DNA of 64,000 nucleotides from CTSoil-075 sp042610375 (GCF_042610375.1 NZ_JBGJZL010000015.1:1-64000), one strand, 5' to 3'; shown: positions 53,638-63,470, counted from the stretch's first letter. Numbers and translations: made by a program. Notes: generated from the letters alone by a model not told the origin.

Positions 53638-54627
53638 ATGAAAAAAATAGTCAAGAATTTGATACTCTGTTTCAGTTTAATGGCGATGTTGATTAGTTTG
53701 GCAGGATGTTCTAATAATACCAGTGCCCAGAAAGTCGTTATCTATACCAATGCAGATAAAGAAGCGGTACAAGCCATGCAAAATAGTCTTAATACTGCAG
53801 GCTATGAAGGGAAGTACGTGCTACAAAGCATGGGTACTTCTGAACTAGGTGGTAAGCTTATGGCCGAAGGTGACAAAATTGAGGCCAATTTAGTTACAAT
53901 GAGTTCTTATTTTATAGAAAGTGCCGAGCAAAAACATAAAATGTTTGCCGAACTTAATTTTGAAACGAAAGCTCTTGCAAAATATCCATCCTATTATACT
54001 CCGATCCTTGCCAATACAGGTGCAATCTTTATAAACACCCAAGTCATCAAAGAGAAGGGACTTCCCATACCAAAATCCATTAAAGAGTTAACTAAAGATG
54101 AGTATAAAGGGCTCGTTTCCATTCCTAATATAATGAATTCTTCCACTGCATGGTTACTAATGCAGGCGATTATCAGCGAATATGGAGAAGTTGAAGGTAA
54201 AGTGGTTCTCAATAAGCTGATTCAAAATTGTGGTCCTCACATTGAAACGTCAGGTTCAGGTCCTATTAAAAAAGTAAGAGTTGGAGAAGTTGCAGTAGGA
54301 TTTGGTCTTCGTCATCAGGCGGTAGCGGATAAAGCTGCAGGAAAACCAATCGATTATATTGATCCAATCGAAGGAAATTATACACTGACAGAATCAATTG
54401 CAGTCGTTAAAAAAGCAGATACAGCCACGACAAAACTTGCTATGGAAATGGCAAAAGTAATTATTGAGAAAGCTAGACCTGAATTAATTAAGGATTATCC
54501 TGTAGCTTTATATCAAGGTGAGGTCGTAACTGATTTAAATAAGGCTGGTAATCCAAAAGTTTTTGCTAAACCATTGACTGTGGAGCTGCTTGAAGCTCAT
54601 CAAGAATTTTTCAAATCTGCAAAATAA
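53638..54627 (+). CDS. Substrate-binding lipoprotein (2-AEP ABC transporter)
   Basis: About 329 residues. A signal sequence MKKIVKNLILCFSLMAML ends in the lipobox LAGC, so the mature protein is lipid anchored. The rest is a Fe3+/spermidine/2-AEP type binding fold (VVIYTNADKEAV at the start of the domain). AAAGGGAG lies 2 bp before ATG 53629 and 11 bp before ATG 53638; I prefer 53638, which gives the typical MKK start. phnW follows 29 bp later. Confidence 0.88.
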   Translation: MKKIVKNLILCFSLMAMLISLAGCSNNTSAQKVVIYTNADKEAVQAMQNSLNTAGYEGKYVLQSMGTSELGGKLMAEGDKIEANLVTMSSYFIESAEQKHKMFAELNFETKALAKYPSYYTPILANTGAIFINTQVIKEKGLPIPKSIKELTKDEYKGLVSIPNIMNSSTAWLLMQAIISEYGEVEGKVVLNKLIQNCGPHIETSGSGPIKKVRVGEVAVGFGLRHQAVADKAAGKPIDYIDPIEGNYTLTESIAVVKKADTATTKLAMEMAKVIIEKARPELIKDYPVALYQGEVVTDLNKAGNPKVFAKPLTVELLEAHQEFFKSAK

Positions 54628-54656
54628 CTATTATGAAGAAATGGAGGGGGAAAGAG

Positions 54657-55742
54657 ATGGAACAGTATAAACTTTTAACCCCAGGGCCTTTAACAACGAC
54701 AAGTAGGGTTAAAGAAGAAATGCTTTTTGATCGTTGTACTTGGGATGATGAATATAAAAACATAACACAAAAAATCAGACGTCAACTTCTTGAGATCGCA
54801 TCAGTATCACCTGCTGTATATACAGCGGTACTGATGCAGGGAAGTGGGAGTTTTGGTGTTGAAGCTGTATTGACAACATGTATTGGCAAAAAAGATAAAT
54901 GTCTGATCATTACGAATGGCGCCTATGGCGAACGAATGGTAACTATGGCACAATATAGCGGTATTAACTATGTTGCTTATCATGTTCCGTATGACATGAT
55001 TCATGATATTGGTGACATCAAAATGATTCTTGCAAGTGATGAGGCGATTACTCATATCGCAATGGTACATTGTGAAACGACAACGGGTATTCTTAATCCA
55101 ATTGAAGACATTGCTCAAATTTCGAAAGAGTATGGTAAAACTTTAATTGTTGATGCCATGAGCAGTTTTGGTGGAATTGAAATCAATGTGCAGGACTTGA
55201 GCATTGATTATCTGATCAGCAGTGCCAATAAATGTATTCAAGGTGTACCAGGTTTTTGCTTTGTGGTGGCTAAGCTTGAAAAACTTTTAAATTGTCAAGG
55301 CAACTCAAGGAGTTTGTCTTTAGATTTATACGATCAGTGGAAACATATGGATAAGGATGGCAAGTGGCGTTATACTTCACCAACCCATGTTGTTGCAGCA
55401 TTTTCAAAGGCTCTTGACGAATTAGTGGACGAAGGAGGAGTTTTTGCGCGAAATAAACGTTACGAAAAAAATAATAGATTGTTACGCGAAAAACTCAATC
55501 ATATGGGAATTGTTGCATACCTAAAAGAAACCTTTCAATCCCCTATTATAGCAACATTCCTCTTTCCAACAGAAGAATTTGATTTTAATATGTTTTATCA
55601 GTATGTGAAGGCACGAGGTTTTGTTTTATACCCTGGTAAACTGACAGATGTAAACACTTTTCGAATTGGTACGATTGGTGAAATATACGAAGAGGATATT
55701 CTGCAATTATGCGATATAATCAAAGAATATGTGAGGGCATAA
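54657..55742 (+). CDS. phnW: 2-aminoethylphosphonate:pyruvate transaminase
   Basis: 361 residues. LLTPGPLTTT at the N-terminus, VDAMSSFGGIEI and SSANKCIQGVPG (PLP lysine) match PhnW. It converts 2-AEP and pyruvate to phosphonoacetaldehyde and alanine in the cytoplasm. Start 54657 follows GGAGGGGG; ATG 54633 in frame lacks a site. Its stop is followed at once by the phnX ATG. Confidence 0.95.
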   Translation: MEQYKLLTPGPLTTTSRVKEEMLFDRCTWDDEYKNITQKIRRQLLEIASVSPAVYTAVLMQGSGSFGVEAVLTTCIGKKDKCLIITNGAYGERMVTMAQYSGINYVAYHVPYDMIHDIGDIKMILASDEAITHIAMVHCETTTGILNPIEDIAQISKEYGKTLIVDAMSSFGGIEINVQDLSIDYLISSANKCIQGVPGFCFVVAKLEKLLNCQGNSRSLSLDLYDQWKHMDKDGKWRYTSPTHVVAAFSKALDELVDEGGVFARNKRYEKNNRLLREKLNHMGIVAYLKETFQSPIIATFLFPTEEFDFNMFYQYVKARGFVLYPGKLTDVNTFRIGTIGEIYEEDILQLCDIIKEYVRA

Positions 55743-56564
55743 ATGAGTAAAGTTGATGGTGTTATATTTGACTGGGCTGGAACTGTTGTTGATTTTGGTT
55801 GCTTTGCTCCAGTTCATGTATTTACTAAGGTTTTTAAAGCTGTAGGTATAGAAGTAAGGATCGATGAAGCGCGAGTTCCTATGGGAATGCTAAAAAGAGA
55901 TCATATTAAGGCTATGTTGGAAATGCCAAGAATCAACAAACTTTGGCAAGAACAGTATGGGCAATGTTTTAGCGAAAAAGATATTGATCAATTATATTCG
56001 AATTTTGAGCCTTTACTTCTCGCTTCTCTTGCAGAGTATACAGAACCACTGCCTGAAGTAGTCAAGACAGTGCAGCTGCTTCGGGAAAAAGGGCTGAAAA
56101 TTGGATCGACAACAGGTTATACAAATTCGATGATGAAAATAGTAGAAAAAGGTGCGAAAGAGAAAGGTTATGAACCGGATTTTTGGATTACGCCTGATTC
56201 TACTAATTCCTATGGAAGACCCTATCCATATATGATATTTAGAAATATGGAGGCTTTACAATTGTCCGCACCGTGGCGAGTCATTAAAATTGGCGATACG
56301 GCGGCAGATATTGCAGAAGGACTCAATGCTGGAGTTTGGTCTGTTGGAGTCATTGTTGGCAGTTCTCAGATGGGGCTCAGCTATGATGAGTTTGAAAGTC
56401 TATCAGAAATAGAGAAACAACAAACCATTAAAAATACCCAGCAAGCATTTTTAGAGTATGGTGCAGATTTTACCATAGAGACAATGAAAGATCTTCCCCC
56501 ATTAATTGAACAAATTAATACTCTACTCCTAAAAGGAAAAAGACCAAATGCAAAATCAATTTGA
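55743..56564 (+). CDS. phnX: Phosphonoacetaldehyde hydrolase (phosphonatase)
   Basis: 273 residues of the HAD superfamily. D10 in FDWAGT is the nucleophile; GMLKRDHI carries the Schiff-base lysine that distinguishes phosphonatase; STTGYTN and KIGDTAADIAEG are the remaining HAD motifs. It cleaves the C-P bond of phosphonoacetaldehyde to acetaldehyde and phosphate. Directly abuts phnW and overlaps the next gene by 17 bp. Confidence 0.96.
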   Translation: MSKVDGVIFDWAGTVVDFGCFAPVHVFTKVFKAVGIEVRIDEARVPMGMLKRDHIKAMLEMPRINKLWQEQYGQCFSEKDIDQLYSNFEPLLLASLAEYTEPLPEVVKTVQLLREKGLKIGSTTGYTNSMMKIVEKGAKEKGYEPDFWITPDSTNSYGRPYPYMIFRNMEALQLSAPWRVIKIGDTAADIAEGLNAGVWSVGVIVGSSQMGLSYDEFESLSEIEKQQTIKNTQQAFLEYGADFTIETMKDLPPLIEQINTLLLKGKRPNAKSI

Positions 56565-57918
56565 AATAAATCGAGAAGGCGACGTTAATTCTAGCCAGCA
56601 AAGAAAAAATTGGCTGAATACTTTGGATGAAAAAAGCATAGCAGTCTTAAAAGCTGATGAAGATACGTTTATGAAACAATCCATGTCAACACCGTGCATG
56701 AATGTCATTGTCGATGCAGAAGGGTGTTATATCACTGATATAAATGGCAAAAAATATCTTGATTTTCATGGAAATAGTATTCATCAGGTTGGTTATAAGA
56801 ACCCTTATGTGATCGAAGCCATTAAGAAACAGTTAGATGAGTTGCCTTTTATACCGAGAAGATACACAGGAGATATTGCGGTAACTGCTGCTAATGCACT
56901 GGTCGATAAAACCATGTCAAAAGATTATAAGGTTTTATTTACGCCATCAGGTAGCGCTGCTGTAGGGATTGCTCTTAAAGTCGCGCGTAAAATTACAGGT
57001 AGGCATAAAGTAATCTCCATGTGGGAATCCTTCCATGGAGCAGGTCTTGATTCCATCTCTGTTGGGGGGGAGTCTATCTTTCGTAAGGATATGGGACCTA
57101 TGATGCCTGGAACGATAAGAGCATTACCTTATAATGCTTATCGAAATCTTATGAATAGCAATTGTCCGCAAACTGTTGCGAGATTTTCGACCGATTATAT
57201 TGAATATATCATCAAAAATGAAGGCGATATAGGTGCAATCTTATTAGAACCGATCCGAGCAACGGATACCCACATTCCTCCCCAATCTTATTTTCAAAGG
57301 CTTCGTGAACTCTGTGATCAAAATGGTATACTACTTATTTTTGATGAGATTCCAACGGCTCTTGGCAGAAGTGGAGCTTTTTATGTACATCAAAATTTCA
57401 GCATTGAGCCAGATATCCTCGTACTTGGCAAAGGACTTGGTGGAGCTGTTATACCACAGGCGGCTATCCTTGTTAAAACTAAATATGACAGGGCTGAGGA
57501 TATCTCATTAGGACATTACACTCATGAAAAACCAGCAGTGGGATGTGCAGCAATTTGTGCGACAATCAAATATATTGATGAAAATGGGTTACTGGATCAT
57601 TGTAACAAACAATCAGAATTTGCCAGACAATGTTCAAAAAAATTGTATAATCAATATGAATGCATTGGGGATTATCGAATTGCTGGCCTTTTAATAACCT
57701 TTGAACTGGTAAAAGATCGATCTTCAAAAGAAAAAGATGATGAGCTTACTGAACAAATACTCTATTATTGCTTAAAACATGGGTTATCATTTAAGGTATC
57801 AGCTGGAAACTGTATTACGTGGCATCCGCCTCTTATTATCACAAGGGAACAATTAACATTTGCTTTTGCTGTATTTGAAGAAGGTATTAAACAGTGCAAC
57901 TTGGGTCGAAGGATTTAA
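56548..57918 (+). CDS. pbfA: PLP-dependent (R)-1-hydroxy-2-aminoethylphosphonate ammonia-lyase
   Basis: 456 residues of the class III aminotransferase fold: SGSAAVGIALKVAR, FDEIPTALGRSG and LGKGLGGAVIP (PLP lysine). Members lying in phnW-phnX operons have been shown to be PbfA ammonia-lyases, which turn (R)-1-hydroxy-2-AEP into phosphonoacetaldehyde, the PhnX substrate. The YLDFHGNSIHQVGY segment and the operon position support this; an ordinary transaminase is the alternative. Translationally coupled to phnX. Confidence 0.82.
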   Translation: MQNQFEINREGDVNSSQQRKNWLNTLDEKSIAVLKADEDTFMKQSMSTPCMNVIVDAEGCYITDINGKKYLDFHGNSIHQVGYKNPYVIEAIKKQLDELPFIPRRYTGDIAVTAANALVDKTMSKDYKVLFTPSGSAAVGIALKVARKITGRHKVISMWESFHGAGLDSISVGGESIFRKDMGPMMPGTIRALPYNAYRNLMNSNCPQTVARFSTDYIEYIIKNEGDIGAILLEPIRATDTHIPPQSYFQRLRELCDQNGILLIFDEIPTALGRSGAFYVHQNFSIEPDILVLGKGLGGAVIPQAAILVKTKYDRAEDISLGHYTHEKPAVGCAAICATIKYIDENGLLDHCNKQSEFARQCSKKLYNQYECIGDYRIAGLLITFELVKDRSSKEKDDELTEQILYYCLKHGLSFKVSAGNCITWHPPLIITREQLTFAFAVFEEGIKQCNLGRRI

Positions 57919-57952
57919 TAACCTAATGGATAGTATTTATCCATTAGGTTAT
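57918..57952. terminator. Shared hairpin overlapping both stop codons
   Basis: 15-bp perfect arms ATAACCTAATGGATA / TATCCATTAGGTTAT with a 5-nt loop. The left arm begins at the last base of pbfA and the right arm contains the stop codon of the convergent MFS gene. Confidence 0.8.
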
Positions 57953-59161
57953 GGCCTTGTTCAGTCCTTCTAATTTGGTTCTGATTTGTGTTGATTCTAC
58001 ACTCCGTTTAATAAAAAAGATAACGATTGTGGTGATAGCTATGGAAATAGCCACACTATAATAGGAATAATACACTCCGATGAAATCATTTGCGATACCC
58101 ATCAACATGTTCACAACCATTGCGATGAGTGTTCCGCACATTAAGATTAACCCAATTGCATAGGAAGCAGCTTCCTTAAAAACTTGATGGGCGGTTGTAA
58201 TGAGTGTTGGGTAAATAATGGAATAGAAAAAACCAGCAGCAGAGAATATTAGCAAGCCACTTTCGCCAAAACTAATACCGATTGCAGACAATAGTGAAGC
58301 AAAACAGCCAAATAGTAACATGCTTTTAAAAGATCCCAGTCGATCAACGATAAAACCGCCAAAAAGTCTTCCTAATGTTTCTAAACCAAAGAACAATGCT
58401 GCGTAAAATGCCCTTCGATCTGGATTTAAATTAAATTCTTCCTTCATATAATTAACAAACCAATTGCCGATGCCGTATTCAGAAGCTAAATAGAAACCTA
58501 AGGAAAGGATATAAAAATAAAGCATTTTATTTTTCAATAAGTCTAGCTTATTATAAGAGATTGCTTCACTTTTGGGCTTATAGGGTATTTTAAGGAATAA
58601 CAAATAGATAAATAATATCCCAGAGCAAATCAGCATAAAAACATAGAATGTAGGCCATTGTACACCTGTTGATAAAAGGTTGCCTACAATCTGCTGTATT
58701 GCTGTATTACTAGCTCCATATGAAAAATTTACAAAATTCATCAAAACAGCTGTTGATGCAACGGTAAGGATTGGGCCTAATGTATTGACTCCTACATTAA
58801 ACATAGCCATGCCGATGTTTAAACCAAATAACCCAATAATTAAGGATATATATGTTTTACTCGTAATTAAAAGTAACAAAGAAGCCATTCCCAGTATGAA
58901 ACCTAGAGATATAACTTTCTTATATCCAAATTTTTCAATCAGGATTCCTCCAATATATTGAAAGATTGCATATGCTAATAAACCAGCGGTTAAAATATAC
59001 CCGATCTGCGTATTGTTTACCCCAAAATCTTCCTTGAAAAATGGTACAAAGATTCCTTTGAAGTTATCACTCATAGCAACGATGACATACATTAACACTA
59101 ACAAGATGATAATTGGTACATTGTTAAATTTTGCAGACTGAATGTTCTGAGTACTTTTCAT
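57944..59161 (-). CDS. Major facilitator superfamily transporter
   Basis: About 405 residues with twelve helices. The inter-helix GFYLASEYGIGNW region and GRLFGGFIVDRLG (about 270-285), together with GGILIEKFGYKK between helices 2 and 3, match the MFS motif. Substrate unknown; it lies beside the phosphonate operon but on the opposite strand. Two starts are possible: 59161, with GAAGGGG eight bases upstream, and 59212, with AAGGAG eleven bases upstream. I give the former. Confidence 0.85.
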   Translation of the reverse strand: MKSTQNIQSAKFNNVPIIILLVLMYVIVAMSDNFKGIFVPFFKEDFGVNNTQIGYILTAGLLAYAIFQYIGGILIEKFGYKKVISLGFILGMASLLLLITSKTYISLIIGLFGLNIGMAMFNVGVNTLGPILTVASTAVLMNFVNFSYGASNTAIQQIVGNLLSTGVQWPTFYVFMLICSGILFIYLLFLKIPYKPKSEAISYNKLDLLKNKMLYFYILSLGFYLASEYGIGNWFVNYMKEEFNLNPDRRAFYAALFFGLETLGRLFGGFIVDRLGSFKSMLLFGCFASLLSAIGISFGESGLLIFSAAGFFYSIIYPTLITTAHQVFKEAASYAIGLILMCGTLIAMVVNMLMGIANDFIGVYYSYYSVAISIAITTIVIFFIKRSVESTQIRTKLEGLNKAIT

Positions 59162-59212
59162 GCTAAATTCCCCTTCGTTTCCCGAATTATCCATTAATGT
59201 TATATTTACCAT

Positions 59213-59593
59213 AAAAAAATAAACTCCTTCAAGATTGAAAAAAGAGAAGGCAAGCTGTGTGGGAAATAAAAGATATTATATATATTTATGTTTTTTTTAC
59301 ATGCTGATAAGATGAAGGGAATCCGTACTGGAATTTTTAATTAGGATAAGAAATCATTTATTAAATCGGTGCTAATAGGGAGAAATTTTGCTGATCTGCA
59401 AGGGCTTTAGAGTTAAGGGAAATTTCATCAGTGTTATTTTAGAATCGTCTAAACTTTGGTTTAGGCGATTATTTTTATGAAATTTCTTTATATTAGTTTT
59501 ACATCTGCTGCTTTATTCCTGACACCATTTTTACCGCAATTAGAGATACAATCAATTTGTAACAAAAGCTCAGATATACGAGGAGGAAGAGTA
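59213..59593 (+). other. 381-bp region upstream of kdpF
   Basis: Contains the palindromic repeat at 59419-59486 and otherwise AT-rich sequence. I looked for a c-di-AMP riboswitch (GGGAAACGG-type core) and did not find one. A clear KdpE-type operator was not recognised. Confidence 0.5.
59419..59486. repeat. Intact palindromic repeat upstream of kdpF
   Basis: Inner arms AATCGTCTAAAC (59443-59454) and GTTTAGGCGATT (59459-59470) surround TTTG. Outer arms GAAATTTCAT (59419-59428) and ATGAAATTTC (59477-59486) make a nested second stem. The inner unit is shared with 43497-43590. Confidence 0.7.
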
Positions 59594-59680
59594 ATGGGCG
59601 ATTTATGGTTGGCTGGCATATTAGGGGGACTACTTTTAGCATACTTGACTTACGTACTGTTGAAACCGGAGGAATTTTAA
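59594..59680 (+). CDS. kdpF: KdpF, small subunit of the potassium-transporting ATPase
   Basis: 28 residues forming a single helix (LAGILGGLLLAYLTYVLL) and ending KPEEF, the standard KdpF size and tail. It stabilises the KdpFABC complex. AGGAGG lies seven bases upstream of ATG 59594, ruling against an in-frame ATG at 59477. kdpA starts 1 bp after the stop. Confidence 0.93.
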   Translation: MGDLWLAGILGGLLLAYLTYVLLKPEEF

Positions 59681-59681
59681 A

Positions 59682-61388
59682 ATGATGAGCGATTTGATTT
59701 TATTTATCGTGTATTTGGTAGCCTTAATTCTTTTGGCGCTGCCCTTGGGGAAATATATGGCCAGTGTATTTACTGGTGAAAAAACATGGTTAGATTTTTT
59801 ATTTCGTCCTGTAGAAAAAGTGATTTACCGATTGACAGGTGTGGATGAAACCAAAGAAATGACTTGGAAAGAATATGCCAAAAATTTACTTGTCTTTAAC
59901 TTGTTTGGCATAGTAATGGTTTATTTGATTCAAGTACTGCAAGAGTATTTACCCTTTAATCCTGAAAGTTTATCGGGTGTATCTCCATGGCATCTTGCCT
60001 TTAATACTGCAGTCAGTTTTGTAACCAATACGAACTGGCAGGCCTATGCTGGAGAAAATACCATGAGCTATTTTACCCAGATGACTGCCTTAACGGTACA
60101 GAACTTTTTATCTGCAGCCGTAGGGCTTGCTGTGGCAGTTGCTTTTATCAGAGGTTTGACTCGGAAAACCACGTTACACATAGGAAATTTTTGGGTTGAT
60201 TTAGTGCGCAGCGTAGTGTGGGTTTTATTACCTTTATCCATTGTATTTACAATGATGTTGGTTCAACAAGGTGTTTTGCAAAATTTGTCACCCTATATAA
60301 CGATTGATACCTTAGAGGGGGCAAAACAAACGTTGGCGATGGGGCCGGTAGCTTCTCAGGAAGCCATTAAGATGCTCGGAGTCAATGGCGGAGGTTTCTT
60401 TAATGCTAACTCAGCCCATCCTTTTGAAAACCCCACTCCATTAAGTAATTTTTTACAGATCGTAAGTATTTTCTTGATACCTACGGCAGTAGTTTTCGTT
60501 TTTGGGCATCTTGCTCGTGATAAACGACAAGGTTATGCGGTCATAGGAGCCATGCTTCTTTTATTCGTCAGTATGTTAGCGGTAACTTATGCAAGTGAAA
60601 CCTATGGTAATCCGATGATAGGGAATTTAGGAGTCAGTGGTTCTACTGTCATGGAAGGGAAAGAAGTGCGGTTTGGTATTGGAGGCACAACCTTATTTGC
60701 TACAGTGACTACAGCTGCTTCTTGTGGAGCGGTGAATGCTATGCATGATAGCTTGACACCTCTTGGCGGATTGATTCCTATGCTGCAAATGATGCTGGGA
60801 GAAGTCGTCGTCGGTGGTGTAGGATCTGGCTTTTATGGAATGATGATTTATGTCTTGTTTACGGTGTTTATTGTCGGTCTGATGGTGGGACGGACACCTG
60901 AATATTTGGGCAAAAAAATTGAAGCTTCAGAAATGCAGATGGCGACACTCGCTATTTTGATTCCATCAGTGGCTATTCTTTTTGGCAGTGCTATCGCTTC
61001 AATTACCGAAGCTGGTGTAGAGGGAATTGCCAATTCTGGTCCTCATGGTCTAAGCGAGATGCTGTATGCTTTTGCTTCTGGTGCAGCCAATAATGGCAGT
61101 GCTTTTGGTGGATTGACGGTCAATACTCCATTTTATAATCTTATGCTGTCAGTAACGATGCTGCTGGGACGTTTTGGAGTGATTCTTCCAGTCCTCGCAA
61201 TTGCGGGCAGTATGGCGCAGAAGAAAATATCGCCCCCGGGACCAGGCACCTTTTCCACGACAGGAATCTTATTTGTCGGTTTATTATCTGGCGTGGTACT
61301 GATTGTGGGAGCCCTTACTTTCTTGCCGGTTCTAGCCCTTGGACCCATCGTGGAACAATTGTTAATGCTGCAGGGAGCAACCTTTTAA
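59682..61388 (+). CDS. kdpA: KdpA, potassium-binding channel subunit
   Basis: 568 residues with about ten helices and four filter-like loops, for example NTNWQAYAG, GVNGGGFFNANSAHPFENP, TTAASCGAVNAMH and GAANNGSAFGG. It selects K+ within the KdpFABC high-affinity pump. GGAGG precedes the ATG; ATG 59685 is an alternative. Confidence 0.96.
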   Translation: MMSDLILFIVYLVALILLALPLGKYMASVFTGEKTWLDFLFRPVEKVIYRLTGVDETKEMTWKEYAKNLLVFNLFGIVMVYLIQVLQEYLPFNPESLSGVSPWHLAFNTAVSFVTNTNWQAYAGENTMSYFTQMTALTVQNFLSAAVGLAVAVAFIRGLTRKTTLHIGNFWVDLVRSVVWVLLPLSIVFTMMLVQQGVLQNLSPYITIDTLEGAKQTLAMGPVASQEAIKMLGVNGGGFFNANSAHPFENPTPLSNFLQIVSIFLIPTAVVFVFGHLARDKRQGYAVIGAMLLLFVSMLAVTYASETYGNPMIGNLGVSGSTVMEGKEVRFGIGGTTLFATVTTAASCGAVNAMHDSLTPLGGLIPMLQMMLGEVVVGGVGSGFYGMMIYVLFTVFIVGLMVGRTPEYLGKKIEASEMQMATLAILIPSVAILFGSAIASITEAGVEGIANSGPHGLSEMLYAFASGAANNGSAFGGLTVNTPFYNLMLSVTMLLGRFGVILPVLAIAGSMAQKKISPPGPGTFSTTGILFVGLLSGVVLIVGALTFLPVLALGPIVEQLLMLQGATF

Positions 61389-61400
61389 AGGAGCATGAGA

Positions 61401-63434
61401 ATGATGAATAAGAAAAGTAGTTTTAACAAAGAAATTATCGTGGAGGCGGCTCGTGACGCCTTCCGCAAGCTCAATCCCCGTATACAAATGAAGAATCCTG
61501 TTATGTTTATTGTGTTCATTGGGGCAATCTTTACCACTGGTTTAATGCTTCGTGATGTACTCCAAGGTACTACAGGCAACAGTTCTTTTGCCTTGCAAAT
61601 TAACTTATGGTTATGGTTTACAGTACTATTTGCAAATTTTGCCGAAGCGATTGCCGAAGGACGGGGGAAGGCTCAGGCTCAAGCTCTTAAAAGTACCCGT
61701 AGTCATACCAAAGCAAAAAAAATATCTGGAAACACTGTGGAAATCGTAGATGGGAATCAGTTGAAAAAAGGTGATTTGTTATTGATTGAAGCTGGTGATG
61801 TCATTCCAAGTGACGGTGAAGTCGTGGAGGGCATGGCGACAGTAGATGAAAGTGCTGTTACTGGTGAATCCGCTCCTGTGATTCGAGAATCAGGTGGGGA
61901 TAAATCCTCAGTTACAGGTGGAACTAGAGTGTTATCCGACTGGATGAAAGTCCGTATTACGGCTAATCCTGGAGAAACGTTCTTAGATCGAATGATCTCC
62001 TTGGTAGAAGGGGCCAAACGTCAGAAAACACCTAACGAGATTGCCCTGACTATTCTACTAGTAGGTTTAACCATTATTTTTCTAGTTGCTGTTGCAACGC
62101 TAGAACCTTACGCCATTTATTCTGGATCAGCCTTGTCTGTTACCGTGCTGATCGCCTTATTGGTTTGTCTAATCCCTACCACCATTGGCGGACTCTTGTC
62201 GTCCATTGGTATCGCTGGTATGGATCGGTTATTAAAACGTAATGTTTTGGCAATGTCTGGCCGTGCCGTAGAAGCGGCTGGTGACGTCAACGTACTGTTG
62301 CTCGATAAAACAGGGACAATTACCTTAGGGAATCGTATGGCGACGGAATTTATTCCAGCCCCTGGTATTAGTGAGTCTGATATGGCTGATGCCGCCCAAT
62401 TATCCTCTTTAGCAGATGAGACACCAGAAGGACGCAGTATTGTAGTGCTAGCCAAACAGAAATACAATCTGAGGGAACGGGATTTGGCGGCACTCAATGC
62501 TGAGTTTGTCCCTTTTACGGCTCAGACGCGCATGAGCGGCATGAATATGAAAGGGCGAGAAATACGAAAAGGATCTATGGAGGCAATACAAAAATACGTA
62601 GCTGAACAAGGCAGTTTTCTACCGTCTGAAGTACGTTTGACTTGCGAAACTATCGCTAAGAGCGGCGGAACACCCTTGGTTGTAGCACAAAATACTAAAG
62701 TCCTGGGTGCCATCCATTTGAAAGATATTGTAAAAGGCGGCATTAAAGAACGTTTCCGTGAATTACGGCAGATGGGTATTAAGACTGTTATGATTACAGG
62801 AGACAACCCTTTGACGGCTGCAGCTATTGCCGCTGAAGCGGGAGTCGATGATTTCTTGGCTGAAGCCACTCCAGAGGCTAAACTACAAATGATTCGTGAA
62901 TACCAAGAAAAAGGTATGCTAGTGGCCATGACTGGTGATGGAACCAATGATGCTCCAGCTTTGGCTCAAGCGGATGTAGGCGTAGCGATGAATAGCGGTA
63001 CTCAAGCAGCCAAAGAAGCAGGTAATATGGTTGACCTTGATTCCAATCCGACTAAATTAATTGAGATCGTTGAAATAGGTAAGCAGTTGCTGATGACGCG
63101 AGGAGCACTAACCACCTTTAGTATCGCCAATGATATAGCCAAATACTTCGCTATTATTCCGGCTATGTTTGTGGGAACTTATCCTGTACTTGGTATATTT
63201 AATATCATGAGACTGGCGACTCCAGAAAGCGCTATTTTAAGTGCTGTAGTATTTAATGCATTGATCATCGTTGCCCTCATTCCCCTTGCTTTAAGAGGAG
63301 TGAAGTACCAACCAGTGGGAGCCGACGTGATTTTGCGAAAAAATCTTGTTATCTATGGTCTTGGCGGTTTAGTTGTGCCTTTCATAGGTATTAAAATCAT
63401 TGATATGATCTTGGTGGCTTTTGGGTTAGTATAA
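61401..63434 (+). CDS. kdpB: KdpB, P-type ATPase subunit
   Basis: About 677 residues. The phosphorylated D302 lies in LLDKTGT; TGES of the actuator domain, the MITGDNPLTAAAIA hinge and TGDGTNDAPALAQADVGVAM complete the P-type motifs. It hydrolyses ATP to drive K+ import. The in-frame ATG at 61395 sits 1 bp after AAAGGAG; ATG 61401 is better spaced. It follows kdpA directly. Confidence 0.96.
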   Translation: MMNKKSSFNKEIIVEAARDAFRKLNPRIQMKNPVMFIVFIGAIFTTGLMLRDVLQGTTGNSSFALQINLWLWFTVLFANFAEAIAEGRGKAQAQALKSTRSHTKAKKISGNTVEIVDGNQLKKGDLLLIEAGDVIPSDGEVVEGMATVDESAVTGESAPVIRESGGDKSSVTGGTRVLSDWMKVRITANPGETFLDRMISLVEGAKRQKTPNEIALTILLVGLTIIFLVAVATLEPYAIYSGSALSVTVLIALLVCLIPTTIGGLLSSIGIAGMDRLLKRNVLAMSGRAVEAAGDVNVLLLDKTGTITLGNRMATEFIPAPGISESDMADAAQLSSLADETPEGRSIVVLAKQKYNLRERDLAALNAEFVPFTAQTRMSGMNMKGREIRKGSMEAIQKYVAEQGSFLPSEVRLTCETIAKSGGTPLVVAQNTKVLGAIHLKDIVKGGIKERFRELRQMGIKTVMITGDNPLTAAAIAAEAGVDDFLAEATPEAKLQMIREYQEKGMLVAMTGDGTNDAPALAQADVGVAMNSGTQAAKEAGNMVDLDSNPTKLIEIVEIGKQLLMTRGALTTFSIANDIAKYFAIIPAMFVGTYPVLGIFNIMRLATPESAILSAVVFNALIIVALIPLALRGVKYQPVGADVILRKNLVIYGLGGLVVPFIGIKIIDMILVAFGLV

Positions 63435-63470
63435 TCATGACGATATTATATAAAAGGAAAGGGAACTGAT

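Noticed and set aside
54633..54657. ATG 54633 as the phnW start
   Set aside because: No ribosome site before it, whereas GGAGGGGG lies just before ATG 54657, and PhnW proteins start near the LLTPGP motif.
59213..59593. c-di-AMP (ydaO-type) riboswitch before kdpFABC
   Set aside because: Expected for potassium genes in some Firmicutes, but none of the conserved core segments are present.
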